Shown piece after piece: positions 34,425 through 46,272 of a stretch of DNA of 49,394 nucleotides. The translations under genes were made by a program, and so were the position numbers. Position 1 is the first letter of the stretch. The number at the start of each line of letters is the position of its first letter. The notes under the pieces were generated by a model, which had not been told where the DNA came from, ran no database searches, and was given only the letters and a program-made list of their open reading frames with translations. This DNA is from Pleurotus djamor (lineage: Eukaryota > Basidiomycota > Agaricomycetes > Agaricales > Pleurotaceae), in the NCBI GenBank assembly GCA_029747585.1, contig JAPEVF010000330.1:1-49394 (forward strand), written 5' to 3'.

Positions 34425-35384
34425 TGTCATTACGGAGGCTGGGTCCCCAAGGACACCCGTCTTCTGCATTCTTGGATCCACGCTGAGATTGTGCGGGTCG
34501 AAGCAGAAGATAAGACTACGCGAGGGAAGGATGGTCAAGTCAACGGCCTAGACGGCGTGATCCAGGAGTTCATCACACTCATCAAAAGCAATCCTATGAT
34601 CTCCATGAACTTTAACGATATGATTGCAGCGATCAAGCCACCAACTGATGGCTCGGACGACCCAGAAATTCCGAATGGTTCTGGAGGAAAAGGGAGGCGC
34701 AAGGTTAGCTGATATTGGTCCTATCATATCGAGTTGTCATTCACAGGAAACTAAGATCAAAAATTATCAGCACCTTATGCTGCTCCTAAACGGCTACATC
34801 CAACGCCCACCTCGATTCGAGAGGCTTGGCGAAACAGAGGTTATCGGTGTACCCAGCTACGCCTTGCTCGACCCATACATGAACACCACGGCAGGTGCCA
34901 CGGCATTCTTGAACCCCAAAGTCAACGGGCAGTTCAAGAATATGCTCAATATCTGGTCTAGACCACTCGTCGCTCCTGACTCTCACTCTGTACTCACTGA
35001 AGATGAGAAGGGATGGTTAAGCTCGGATGCGAATGCGCAGCTGGAGCAGGTTGCCCAAGGACGTTTTTTAGGAACGTTTATCTGTGATCCCTCGAAGCCT
35101 CATTGGGGCTTCGAGTCCTGGGATGATTTCTTCACGCGTAGTTTGCGCGAAGACGTGCCACGTCCTCCTCGTCCCGCCTACTGGCCCCGTGACAACTCTC
35201 GCATCAACTCTGCTTGCGAATCCACGGTTTACCGCATCGCTAAGAACGTCAACGAAAAGGACTACCTCTGGTCGGAGGGACAGCTGTATTCCCTTCAACA
35301 TATGCTCGACAACAATCCCCTTTCCTCGCAGTTCACCGAGGGCACCATTTTCCAAGCCTTCCTCAGCCCTTTCAACTATCATCG
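34425..35384 (+). pseudogene. PSD/PsiD-type decarboxylase, N-terminal half only
   Basis: Two exons, 34425-34703 and 34747-35384, are joined at phase 0 by a 43-nt intron (GTTAGC...CACAG). The product resembles the fungal phosphatidylserine-decarboxylase-like family that includes tryptophan decarboxylase PsiD. Visible blocks are GGWVPKDTRLLHSWI (N-terminal), GVIQEFITLIKSNP, LDPYMNTTAGATAFLNP, HWGFESWDDFFTRSLRED, NSACESTVYRI and LLSQF-like/EGTIFQAFLSPFNYHR. Reading stops exactly at a good donor, CG/GTGAGA, and the following 490 bp hold no sign of the next exon. The missing C-terminal half is where the family's self-cleavage (pyruvoyl-forming) serine site lies. The 5' end is also unclear: a CTAG acceptor at 34421-34424 implies an upstream exon I cannot find. 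The enzyme cannot be functional as assembled. Confidence 0.75.
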
Positions 35385-35877
35385 GTGAGACCTTGAACTG
35401 ATCCGTAGTTTCTTACCTCATGGAGTTACCTCTCCGCTGCCGAAGCTTGGGGTTTGAAGGTGAAGACAGCGAAGACAAATGAGGTCTCAGTCAACTTTCC
35501 AACTCTACCATGATCGCTGGCCGTCGCCGTCGTTGATCCCACTTCACAATCTACTCGCAAATCTGCGACCCGAAAACTCATTTTATGGAGTTTCTGGGTT
35601 TGCTGCGTTGACTAATGCTTGAGGCACCGTTTTGTGCGAGATCCACCTCGACGCTCGACGATGGGTGGTAAAGCACGGCATTCTCCCGAAGACCCAACTT
35701 GCGTCGGAGGCTCGAGTGGTTGAAGGTACATTGACTCCGATAATCTGGTATATTGCGACAAAGTAATATAGAGTGCATGGCAAAAAGATGGGGAAAGACA
35801 TGGAAGATAAGGATACTAAGTAGAGTTTGTGCAACGAAATAGTCCTCTCCCTGGGCGCGGTTCCACAATTCACCGAA

Positions 35878-37472
35878 TCAAAACTCCATATTCTCCCATT
35901 CGATGGTCACACCTACCAAATTCGATAAATGTCGCTGGATGGTCCCCGTAGTCGATCCATCTTTGATTCTCACCGTCTTGATCTGCCGCGCGCACAACAA
36001 ATTAGACAACTTGTGGTATTCATTCACCCGCTCGGGCGACGCCTTCACCTCGCCAAGTCGATACCCTTGGAGGACCAGCTCCTCGAGGTTTGGCAGAAGG
36101 GTCGGTCTATCGAGGATCTCTGGTGGTTCGAGTGAATCCAAGTCGCTCATAGGACAATTGAAGAGAGTGAGCGATTTGACGGGGCTAAACGAAGGTAGGA
36201 GTCGACGCCACTCGTGGAGTTCATATAATGACATCCGTTCTGGAGGTGGGCAAACAAAGAGTGACAGGAATGGCTCGAAGGGCGTCGGGTAATAAATCGT
36301 TAAACGCGGTGTGGACGAGTCAGTCCCTTCGTTGAATAGTTCAAGGCCGATACCACCCTGGTACACCGCCAAATGGGTGTGTCTGAATCCATCTCGGGTG
36401 AAGTATTGGGGAAGCTCCTGCATGGTGGATGATTCGATGGAATCTAGTGTGAGGGGTTGGCGAGTAAACATGAGGTTGACAGCGGTTGAGCTTGGGAAAG
36501 TGAGGTACTCGAAGATGTGAGTTGTGTTGATTGACTGCATTGTCAAATAAAGACTTTTTAGATGAGGAAGATGAGCGCAGGGAAAGTTATTTGACGAAGA
36601 GGCAGCAGGGATGTTTCCAGCCAGTGGGCTGAGATCGACTTCCTCGACGAGAGGAGTGTCTTGGAGGATTTGGAGTATTTGTAACGGAGTCATAGTACTC
36701 CAGTTGCTACGGCGAAGGGATAGCTTGAGAGCACGTAAGCTTGGAAGGTGAGGAAAGGGTGATGGTAGCGGCATTTCAGTGATTTTCAGCTCACGTAGCG
36801 CGGGCATTTCAGGCCACAAGTAATCGTTTGCCAACTCCCCTCTTGAAGTGTTCCCGTTCAACGACAGAGAGCGGAGATACGGCGCGCGAGAAATGGAGCA
36901 GGATGTCATCAGACTCCCTACTGTATCAACATCATCGCCGTCTGACGAGAGACTGAGGCTACGGATGGGCCGCGTGGGGATTGTATCCAGGAAAAGGTCC
37001 TTGGGTTGTAGGACATCTTTGGGTATCGAGGCGAAGGCGACGTCCAAGCTTAAAGGCGCTAACTTCGAACGTCGAAGAAAATCCTCCGCGAGATTGTTAT
37101 GCTTGGTATTGAGCCCGAGACTGATGTGAGTCCACAGCTGAGGTGTGGATAGGCTCACTTGTCGCCAACGTCGGCAAACCATACCGACTCGAAGCCATCG
37201 TAGTCGAGCGGATGGTGCAGACGAACACGCAGCGGCGTCGTTCCTCCGAAAGACGAAGATCATAGCCAATATCTCATTGGGCAGCCGTGATATGTAGCTG
37301 GGATGAGCGGACGTCGCCTTGGGGCGTCGGGGAACCACATTCTGTTGTGTGATTTGGATCTTCAGCCGACGGAGGGCATGTTTGGCTTGACGTTCTTCGC
37401 GCTTGAGACTCTGTAATGAGTGATGCTCCTTAGCGGGAGCATTGGACAATGAACACAAATTGATCATACCAT
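35878..37472 (-). CDS. F-box/leucine-rich protein, intact
   Basis: About 525-530 residues. Two starts are plausible: ATG at 37467 read straight through, or ATG at 37472-37470 followed at once by a 41-nt intron (GTATGA...CTAAG) that rejoins the same frame at 37428. A Lys/Arg-rich helix (LKREERQAKHALRRLK) precedes the F-box SYISRLPNEILAMIFVFRRND, which continues to CRRWRQVSLSTPQLWTHI. The rest is leucine-rich (LWPEMPALRELKITEMPLP, FEYLTFPSSTAVNL) and ends VTIEWENMEF. F-box proteins bind Skp1 through this N-terminal motif and select substrates for SCF ubiquitin ligases through the repeats. The closest relative here is the truncated copy at 22265-23365. Confidence 0.85.
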
Positions 37473-37849
37473 AAGTAATAAGCCAGAGGATGGACACAGC
37501 CCAAACGCAGTCTGATGTTTGGGTATAAGATCGCGGACTNAAAAAGTAAGTTCTCACGGTCAATAGATGATATCTTCCCACACTCACAAATGTCATGATG
37601 ACGCGTTCTTTCAACGTTCTTTCCTTTTGACTTCCACACGTTTGTCCGCAACATCTCGCCTGCTTCACGGTTATCGAGACATGATACGCGATCGCGACGG
37701 ACCTCACTTTTATACGCTAGGTAAATTTTATCACAGAAGCGGAGAACTACAAACTCGATTGTACATTTAGCAACTCGAAGGCTTTGCGAGGGCCGCGGCT
37801 CCGTACTACTCTACTTCTATGAACCCAAGTCGCAATTCATCTTTCCCAT

Positions 37850-40020
37850 TCCTCTGGATAAAACGATGGGCTACTCCAGAGGATGCGCTGACTCGCGCTG
37901 AAAAAATGAACCGCGAGCTGTTTCTAACTTTTGGATTCCGGTTCAAATCGGTAAGTGCTCGACCTCCGTATTTTTTTGTACCCTGGAATCGCTGATCCCC
38001 TCACATTCAGCGGCCCCCAGCTTCAACCTTTTGTGCACCTCATCTGTGACCGTCGCCGTCGCTGCTGCTTACACTCCATCATAGTACAGCTCAAAGACTC
38101 GATTTGCATGCTCAAGCCTACACGCCTCCTCATTGCCCAGAGCTCCTTCAACCCGGGCATATGCTCTCAACCAAGGCTCCAATATCAAGATCTGCGATGG
38201 ATACCGCGCGATGAACGCCGAAGGATGTGGTAACGGATGGACACTTGACTGCGTATGCGGTCTCAGGCTGGTGCGTATCTTGTATTTATCGTTTTGCCCC
38301 CAAGACTCACGGGTACCTCCGACTCCAGGACGGACCTTTTACAATATCTTTCCATTCCCTTGGTCGACGCCATGATACAGCAACTTGTTGTCTCTCACGT
38401 CCACCACCCATCGAAGTTCGCGTTCGCACGACCAATCACAGCTGCCAAATCAACATCTACGCCCATGAATCCGTCACATAGCGCATTAGGAGTCGCCAGA
38501 GATTGGGCTAGAGGGACCAAAGCCTCATCTATGCGCTTGGGTCGCTCAAATTATGGAGATTACGGCTACGCGTGCGGTTCCATCATATCAGGCTGATATC
38601 CCAAATTCATCGTTGGCTTTCACCATCTTTTAGACACCCCCACCTGCGCTCTATGCATCGTCGAACCCGCCTAAAGCATCATCCGAAGCCCTGCCTCCCT
38701 CCCGCCATCCCGGAACACAAACCTCCGAAATGTACCCTTCAGGCATTGGCGGAGGCTGAAAAAGCAGCGCCAAGGCAACATAAATGCACCCCCAGAAGAT
38801 GAAGACGATCGCTCAAGCTGTTCCCAAGTTATTCGTGGTCGTAGGCTTGACCGATACCACCAGAAATCCAACATCGTGAGTTTTCTTCCATTTCTTTTGC
38901 CCTAGAAATTTCATGAACAAATATCTATCGTCTACAGGCATACGCAGTCGCACCTTTGGCGTATGATACAAGCTTCTTACATGTCGTACCCCCCTTCCAC
39001 CACCGCGGAACACCCACCTCCGAAAATGACAATTCGAGGCTAGCTAACTGCCGCTAAAGCTGCGCTAACACTGCGTAAGCACGCTCCTCAAGGTTGAGGA
39101 CAACCCCTGTAGTCCACGATGCGTCATCCACCGTCGTAGGTGTCGCCGCGAATATGGAAAATCAAGCAACGTAAGTCAACTTCGAGTCGTTTCTCCGTAT
39201 CTACCTGATACATGACTGCTTGTGTCGTTCAGCCGTGTACAGCCGTAGCCTATGCGCCGTCAGGGCATTTCCATCAATATCCCAAGTCGAGCCTCCCCAT
39301 GGTCCGCCTAAGCATCCAGCTTTCGTAAGAGTGGAAAAGCAACCTTATCCAAACGCGAAGATGCTCCTCAAATGCTACCCTGGATACATAGCAGCACCCT
39401 TATAGAGTTCCTGGATGTCGTAGGAGTACGCCGATAGTATAGAAAACTAGGAATCGTAAGTGCATTTCGATCTTTTCCCGCTTTAGACAGCTCATTTTCT
39501 ACATAGCCTTTCTTTATGCGATGTTAACGGAGAAGAAGACCTCCACCCCGTGTGCACGACAGCGCTGAGTCGCTGTGCACCTTGGTTATAGAGAAAGGAT
39601 GGTCGTCTGCAGGCTAACGAGCTCGATCCCCCTTTCGTCCTAGCTATTCACGGCTTATATATCGGTACGTTCCTTCGACCCTGCTCTTTCAGTTCAGCCC
39701 GTCTCACGGTCTCATGCTTCATCCATACTATAGCTCGTCTCTGCGAAGCCGTACACTAGGACATGGAGTCCGCCATTGGGAACTCGCGGCAGCCGCTAAT
39801 TTCGCGTTGGGAATTGAGATAGGGTATGTAGAGTACGCTCGAAGTATGTTCGAGCGGTTTCTTTTGTTGACGGCTTCCCTTACTCATATTCAGACGGTTC
39901 TCGTAGTGACATCAAGCAAAGCACTGGAGTATAGTCTCGCTGGCACAGGAACTGGGAGGTGGGGTGTGAACATTTGTATGCTTCGGGAGACCGAATGACT
40001 ACCAGCCTTTGACTAAATAG
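37850..40020 (+). repeat. Degenerate repeat-unit region, plus orientation, copy 2
   Basis: A tandem series parallels 31.6-34.1 kb. The GTCGTAGG block occurs at about 38,840, 39,128 and 39,417, a period close to 288 bp, each followed by an A-rich block and a splice-donor-like GTAAGT/GTGAGT. Shared landmarks with copy 1 are CACGCTCCTCAAG (39,078 and 31,985), GACAGCTCATTTTC (39,486 and 32,414) and TCCATACTATAGCTCGT. No unit encodes an intact protein and I cannot name the family. Confidence 0.55.
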
Positions 40021-40448
40021 TATCGGTTAGAATATCGAGTCCACAAGGCGGAGTCAGTTTCCACCCTCACGTTGGTGCGAAACATGTCTCCCTTATCAAT
40101 AGCAATACGATGGATGTCCTCTTGATTCGTGCGAATGAGGTTACGATGACTTCTTTTCAACGGTCGCCTGTCTGTCATTGTAGGTTTTCCCCTTCGAAGT
40201 CTCTGCGAGGACATTGGGGTGCTAATCCAAGGTCATCTCAGCAAGGAGAGTATGTGATGGTATGTGAAGGTGTGAGGCAGAGGAATGGCGTTAGATCTTG
40301 TCAAAGATGTCGTAGACAATGGCGCCACAAGAAACTGGATTGGAGGAATGACCCTCAGGCTATTTGAATACAACGAGTGAGGGGCNAAAAAATCTGAGTA
40401 CGCTATACAGTAAGTCTTTGACATGTACTCCAGTAAGAAGAACCCGCT

Positions 40449-42150
40449 TCAATTGGATTCATCCTCATCTTCATTGTGGTCCTCCTTCAAATCACTTTCC
40501 ACGTCTAAACCATCCGCCCGAGCGATCTTGACATTTATCCACTCAACATGCACTCCGTTGCAGCGGAAATGGTCCATGACTCCCTGTGTTGTGGTTGTGC
40601 CAGTCACTATCACGCTTTCAATGACCCGTACTTTGCAAAGATCAAGGAGCAAGCCAAAGTGTCCGCTAGGAGATGTATGGAAGGCAATGCATGCTCCGTC
40701 TTCAACTGTGTAGTCCGAAAGAGTCAAAATGGTCAACTTTGGGAAAAGCAAGTCACGGCGAGCAGAAGACGATGACCTGAGAAGGTCGAGGATCGTTAGG
40801 TGGCATTTAGCCAAGGTGAAGCATTGAATCTCTTCGAAAAGAGGGAGGAAGTTAATCCAGACATCTGTCTTCTCGAGGCTGTAAAGACTCAGTGTGGTGA
40901 CTCGGGAAGAAACTGCTTGAATGAGGGAGGGGATGGAGCTCTCGAATAGGAGAGGGTAGTCCAAGTGGAGAATAGGCGTGTCTTCGAAGAAGTTCTGGGA
41001 TACTTTGATATAAAAATTTTGTTCAGTACGATTCACTGAAAGGTCCGCATCGAGCTCTGGGACTTCGACCATAGGAGGGGAAGTCAAGTTCGCCGCAAAG
41101 CGAGACCAGACGTTTACAATGGCTAGGAACGAGTCTGTCGATGGCGGGGTGGATGGGTCTGGACAGAGCGAGAGGTACACAGAGGCGGAGGGAGGGAATG
41201 TGAGGTGATGTAAGATGCGAGCTGAGAGTGCATCACATGCATCTACTTCCAGTACCTTGAGGCACGGTAGGCTCACACCCTTAATGTAGCGTTGAGGTAT
41301 GTAGGATGGACAGCTATAGAGTGCCACAACGGAAAACTCCTCGATACACGATGTGTTTCGCAGGAGGTCCAATGTTTCCTCGACTGAAATTCGTATGGGT
41401 GGGTCGATCTTGAGGTATTTCAGGTTTGAGGTCCGGTAAAAATGCGTGGGGATTGGTACGCGAGTAAGTTCAAGCCGTCGAACTGAGGGCATGTCTTGCG
41501 AAGGCCACTGTCTGGAGTCATCAACTTCATCGGTTTCTTCGTTTTCTTCGTTGTCTTCGTCGAAAGTCAAACGGGTCAGCTTGATGGACTGGAGAAGTGG
41601 TACTGATTGGTACGGTAGAAGCTCCAGAAGCCGCAGTGTTTGTTTGTGATCGGGAGACTGGATATCAATCTCCCGCACTGACCTGTTGGAAAGAGCATCC
41701 AAAGCGAGCTCCCTGCGCCCGTCGTCACATGAATCGCCTGCAAAGACAATTCTTAGGCTAAGGGGAGTTGCTTTCGACCTTTCCATCATTTCTTCTGCGC
41801 AATTGACGCTCTTGAAGTCGATGAATGACCACAACAAAGGTGTGGCGAGACTGACTTCTCGCCAGTGCCTACACACGGCTGAGATGTTCAGCCAGTCTAG
41901 CTTCCAGGTGGTGCTGGAGGACTCGAGCGAGTCATCTCTTCTGACGATGAAGATGATCGAAAGAACCTCGTCCGGAAGCTGTCCGACGAAGCTTCTTCGG
42001 TTTCGACTAGTCTTCAAGGCGCGAATCTTATTTTCGGGGTCGCGAATATCACGGTCGATGTAGCGGTGCGAATTCTCGGGATTGCTTAGAGGCTGGATCA
42101 AAAACATAAGGTTCAAAATTGGGAGGAAGAACGAGCGGGATAATTACCAT
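40449..42150 (-). CDS. F-box/leucine-rich protein, intact
   Basis: The main exon 42092-40449 is preceded by a 55-nt intron (42147-42093, GTAATT...TCCAG). An ATG at 42150-42148 is spliced directly to it, giving about 548 residues. A shorter start inside the intron is possible but lacks support. The F-box is VGQLPDEVLSIIFIVRRDD through CRHWREVSLATPLLWSFI. Leucine-rich segments follow, then an acidic patch (DEDNEENEETDEVDD), and the family end HVEWINVKIA with an acidic tail (EDHNEDEDESN). Role: presumed SCF ubiquitin-ligase substrate receptor. The fragment at 20468-21200 is its nearest relative in the window. The upstream 2.3 kb is gene-poor. Confidence 0.88.
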
Positions 42151-43586
42151 GGGCTCAATAGTTCGAAGGTGTGAGGAGGAGGAGAAATGGATGGTGGCCT
42201 GGCGCTAAACCACCGCTCGGACAGTGGATCTGACTTACCACATTTTAGACTCGGAAGGGCCGCCTGCGTCGGCAAAACCCTTGCTTGTCTCAACCTGCTT
42301 GAATATGTATTTATTTACATACCTAAAAATGAAAACATTGTTCTGCTCTCCGTCAGTGATTAGAACAGATAGCAAAGGCTCGGCCTGAAGTCGAGGCGTC
42401 GAAGCTCCAGGGCGCTCAGTAATATTCAAGGGCTTCCGTTGTCAGTCACGGTATAGCAAACACTGGAGTACTAGCCACTCTATTTAGAATATTAATGGTC
42501 CCTAGTGAAAGCCTCAGCAGTCTCCTAGCCTCCTTCCCTTCAATGTATCCGGGAACGCATGGAACAGAGGTGGTATCAATAACGAGCACGGAATCAAAGG
42601 TCTCGAAACGTGGGGCATCAAGTCAAGAGAAGAGATATAGCAACAGAGGCGACTGAGGCTGCAGGAATGGACATACCACATCCTGACCCGGTACCATCAA
42701 TGATCGACGATATCGCCCGTGAGGGGGCTAGAGTTTGCATACAAAGCGAAGACATCACATTCCTCAACCCTGTTTTCCGAATCATCAAGGGCCATTGAGG
42801 CACCAGGTAGCTGTCAGAAAGGCAGATACTAATCTCATCAAGAAGTCCAAAGAGCGTACAGCGAATGGGATGAACTGGGGTTGGGGGTGTGTTTGGGAAC
42901 CGCGTCCAGAATGTTGGGAACCAGACACGAGAGAAGAATCGGGTAAGCGTGGAGCGGGGTTGAAGCGATTTTCAATGGTAGACGACCGAGGGGTCAACCG
43001 GTACAGAGCTTCCCAGGGACAAGTAGGGTTGAAAAGGCAGGTTGGGTGTTTGGTTTCCGCTTCCTCGAGTGCAGGGGTTTGACGCGGTCCAAAAAGTATC
43101 AGAGGGTTAACCGGAAGGAAGACGTTTTCGACGTGTGGGTGGTTGATGAGAAAAGTCCAATACAAACAAGCTCTGTTCGTCTTGGATATTCGTCTACTTG
43201 TAGTTGAGAACGCAACTTGAACGCAACACGAAAGCGAGCTCCTTTTCGGTGAGTCTGAACGGAATCTAGGTGTTCAAACGTTCAACGTTCAAAATTCAAC
43301 GGCAACGTCATGTTCATGGTGCATTTTCAGCTTAGGATTCTCCACGTCGCTGTGTATTGACACGGGGTTGCTGAGAGAGTTGATGATGGGGTCAAGTTCG
43401 AATTTTGTGATGCGATAAGATAAGATCTTTCGTCGGTTTGGCAAACACTTGGAAAACAAACATGTAAATAGGGCATAACTTTAGGCTTCAATTGTGCCCA
43501 ACCAGAAACCCTTGACAAGCAAGGGGACTCCGACCGTGACTGTTCGACTCAGCCTTGCCGCATTCAATTTTAAAGTGGAATGAACA
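42151..43586. other. No confident gene (upstream region of F-box gene)
   Basis: Includes the promoter side of the F-box gene. Short frames on both strands at 42.6-43.2 kb overlap each other and have no recognisable motif. I see no RNA gene. Confidence 0.35.
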
Positions 43587-44270
43587 ATTGGGTGACTTCC
43601 CGTAAGGGTTTTGGAGTAAACTATGTAAATATGAGCACCAGGGCTAGACTCACACGGAATAGTGATTAGTTTATTCGATTCGCCGTAAGAAAGCCAACAA
43701 TGTATTAATTTTAATAATGCAAATGGTATGATTGAAAATGTACTCGCGTACCCAAGTGTCGCGCCCGTTCCAGGACTTCAGATGCAGTCAACAATGGTCA
43801 GTGACCCCACTTGTCGGTCAGATGCTTCAGAGATTGGGAACAGGGGGACAAGGATAACGAGGGATATCGATAGGGATCTAGCTAGGGATGGTTTCGGGGC
43901 GTCGGTGTCTAATTAGAAAGGATTGGTAGTTGGAGCATGATGTCAACATGCAGGACGAAATAAGAAGACCTGGTTTCCGTGAACGAGGGGGTGCTACGAG
44001 GCAAGGAGTTGGACCGTTGGCAAGAACTTGAAAGTCCACGGGAAGCGTGAGTCGATCCCATTGGACGCGGTGTTTCAAAAGTGTAAATTTCGCCAGAGTA
44101 TAATCTGCAAGAGGGGGGTACCCCCCCTTCATTATAATTTCTAGTAGAATACAAGGAGGGTGTGTGCAGATTTCGGGTGCCCGATGCTCGCTTCCCTGAG
44201 CTCGGCAGGTCGGCCACTCGAATATTCTATGTTATTCAGGCGAAGAAAAGCTTACGGGAAGTCACCCAAT
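43587..44270. mobile_element. Candidate MITE or inverted-repeat-bounded insertion
   Basis: A 19-nt perfect inverted repeat bounds 684 bp: ATTGGGTGACTTCCCGTAA at 43587-43605 and its reverse complement at 44252-44270. The right copy is itself part of a hairpin, GTCACCCA-ATGAA-TGGGTGAC. No transposase is encoded inside. I could not find a clear target-site duplication, so the call is tentative. Confidence 0.35.
44113..44126. repeat. Perfect 14-bp palindrome
   Basis: GGGGGGTACCCCCC with a further C after it. It lies inside the inverted-repeat-bounded interval. It could form a strong cruciform but has no assigned role. Confidence 0.5.
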
Positions 44271-44448
44271 GAATGGGTGACCTACACGTTTCTCAATTTT
44301 TTTCGTGCCCTCTTCCTCCTTCCTTTCAAGTTTCCACCACAACGTTCGTCGCATCTTAAGCATGGTGTAACCCCCCTCCTACTGGTTCTCCATCCATGTA
44401 CACTAACAGTGCTCACGATCAGGTTCTGAAGTCCTCGAAAAACGCTTG

Positions 44449-45230
44449 AAGTTCCCCCTGCGTCGAGCAACGTGCATCGACCACTCCCCATCCCAAATCA
44501 ACGGACTCCTCTCACAGTTCTATTTCTCGCCTCCCAGACGAGATGTTGGCCATGATATTCTTACTTAGACAGGACGCTGGTAGATGCTCTGAGCCGTTGG
44601 CTACAAACTGGCTCAGTGTCACCGAGGTTTGCAGTCGCTGGCGCGATGCCAGCTTGACTACACCTTGTCTAGTCAAAACGGCCGTACCGTGATAAAGTTT
44701 TTCTTGGACGTAATATCAACGCAGCCCGTCGCTTGTCTGCAACTTTCCATTGACTTTCCATCGGTCGACTCGATACTCTATAGACGCACTAAGGTGTCTC
44801 ATTGTGTCCTGTCCAAACAGCTGCATTTTGCGCTCCCTGCTATCGGAGGGAATTACAGCGAATAGAGATACATAGACAGATTACTTAGGACCTGAACTGC
44901 CTACCCTACATTGCCTAGCTATTGGGTCGATGCGCTCGATTCACAGGCGCCCACCTTTTTCCCCTTCCATCACGCACACCGTAGCCCATCCACGGCTTGC
45001 AAACACTCTTAGGCCCTCGGACTTGGGAAGAATACGACTGCCGTGGTGGCTGATTGTGCTTTCGCACCTGCGCACATTCTTACACGGTGAGTTGATTTTC
45101 ATCCACGCTATCTCATCCGTTAGTCGACCACACCTTCTGCCCAGCTCCAGCTGTTATAACTCTCTCAAAAAGGTCTCAACACCTCACGATCCCGCTGTGC
45201 ACATTTATGAACGCTGTCGCTCCATTTGAA
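44449..45230 (+). pseudogene. F-box protein remnant
   Basis: 44449-44692 encodes an F-box in one frame: SSISRLPDEMLAMIFLLRQD, then WLSVTEVCSRWRDASLTTPCL, and stops. Related but broken frames follow (for example LDVISTQPVACLQLSIDF, and ELPTLHCLAIGSMRS near 44,890). These fit the leucine-rich part of the same family with at least two frame changes. No start codon or upstream exon is evident. The downstream limit is approximate. Confidence 0.65.
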
Positions 45231-46272
45231 TGCCAGCCGAGTTCACCCGCTCGACAGGTTTGGATAGTGATGCAGACGTAGGCTCGGATTCTGTACGAGA
45301 TACAGGCTCGGATGTGCACATCCGAATCATCTCGTGCTCTTCCTGAGGTCTGAGTCGCAAAGAACGTTCGTGTAAAGTAATCGATGCGGTCAACATGGAG
45401 CTAGCAAGTATGAGAAGCCAGTGTAAAGGAGAGATCTCTTTTTCATGCCGTTAATCTCCTTCATAGTCTCATCAAAGCCCCTCTGTCCTCACCTCTAGCC
45501 GCTCCGTGTCAAGTCCTCACCTGCGCTCCTGCCTCGTTCANGTCTGNCCGCAGCCCCCCAGCCAATTCGCTCCCTCAACAAGGCCGTGTTGCACGCGCAA
45601 CGGCTTCTCGCAGCCTTGGCCGAGAGAATGGCATCCCGACGAGTAGGTTGGCAGCTACACTACCCCTCGAACAAGACCCATCCCCGTCCCAAATCCTCCT
45701 GCTCATCGTTCCCCGCAACGTCTCTGTGTCAACCACAAGACAGCATCCCTCCGTTTCTCGGCGACGCCTCCTACGTTCGAAGGCCTTAAATTCTGTCCGT
45801 GCAAACACGCACTATCCGTGCATGCTTGCCTATCCGACATTCGATACTCTTCCTGCCACGCTCGACTACAGCGACATATGACCCCATACTCGAGGTCTAG
45901 AGATATGGCTCATGTGCCCCTACGTATCTTCAATGCTACCTGTCGAGTAGGTTTCTTTGCTATGATGCTCGAACGTTGGGATATGGTAAGCCTCCCTCAA
46001 TATCTTCTCTTCAGTCGTCTCATATGGTCGATCTAGGGCGGAGGGTCGCACGCAGAAAACAAGGAACTCGACTGCTCCTTCGTAGCTCCGGAAGCGTCAT
46101 GAGCACATGTCCAGTAATACCGTTTCAGTATTCCTCGCCAATCCGTATACTCTATAGAGTACATCAGTGGCGAAAGTATTACTAACCAATGTTATTGACC
46201 GTGTTAGAAGCGGGCCGCGGTTACAAGATGACACCGACACGGAAGTTGTCTAATGGGGCCCTGCGCCACACG
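45231..46272. other. No confident gene; possible decayed F-box sequence
   Basis: Two N bases (45541, 45547) lie here. A frame near 45,650 with ATLPLEQDPSPSQILLLI is faintly F-box-like, but the match is too weak to annotate. The rest holds nothing I recognise. Confidence 0.3.

Noticed and set aside
34425..35384. A psilocybin-type biosynthetic cluster around the PsiD-like fragment
   Set aside because: No P450, methyltransferase or kinase genes are recognisable nearby, and the decarboxylase itself is truncated. Family membership alone does not indicate that pathway.
37538..37596. First coding exon of the F-box gene at 37596 (Met-Thr-Phe) with an intron to 37538
   Set aside because: The splice leads into a frame that stops at 37430 and does not join the F-box frame, so I preferred the starts at 37472 or 37467.
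42785..43165. 126-codon minus-strand frame upstream of the F-box gene
   Set aside because: Low-complexity, overlapped by a similar-length frame on the other strand, with no motif or splice context.
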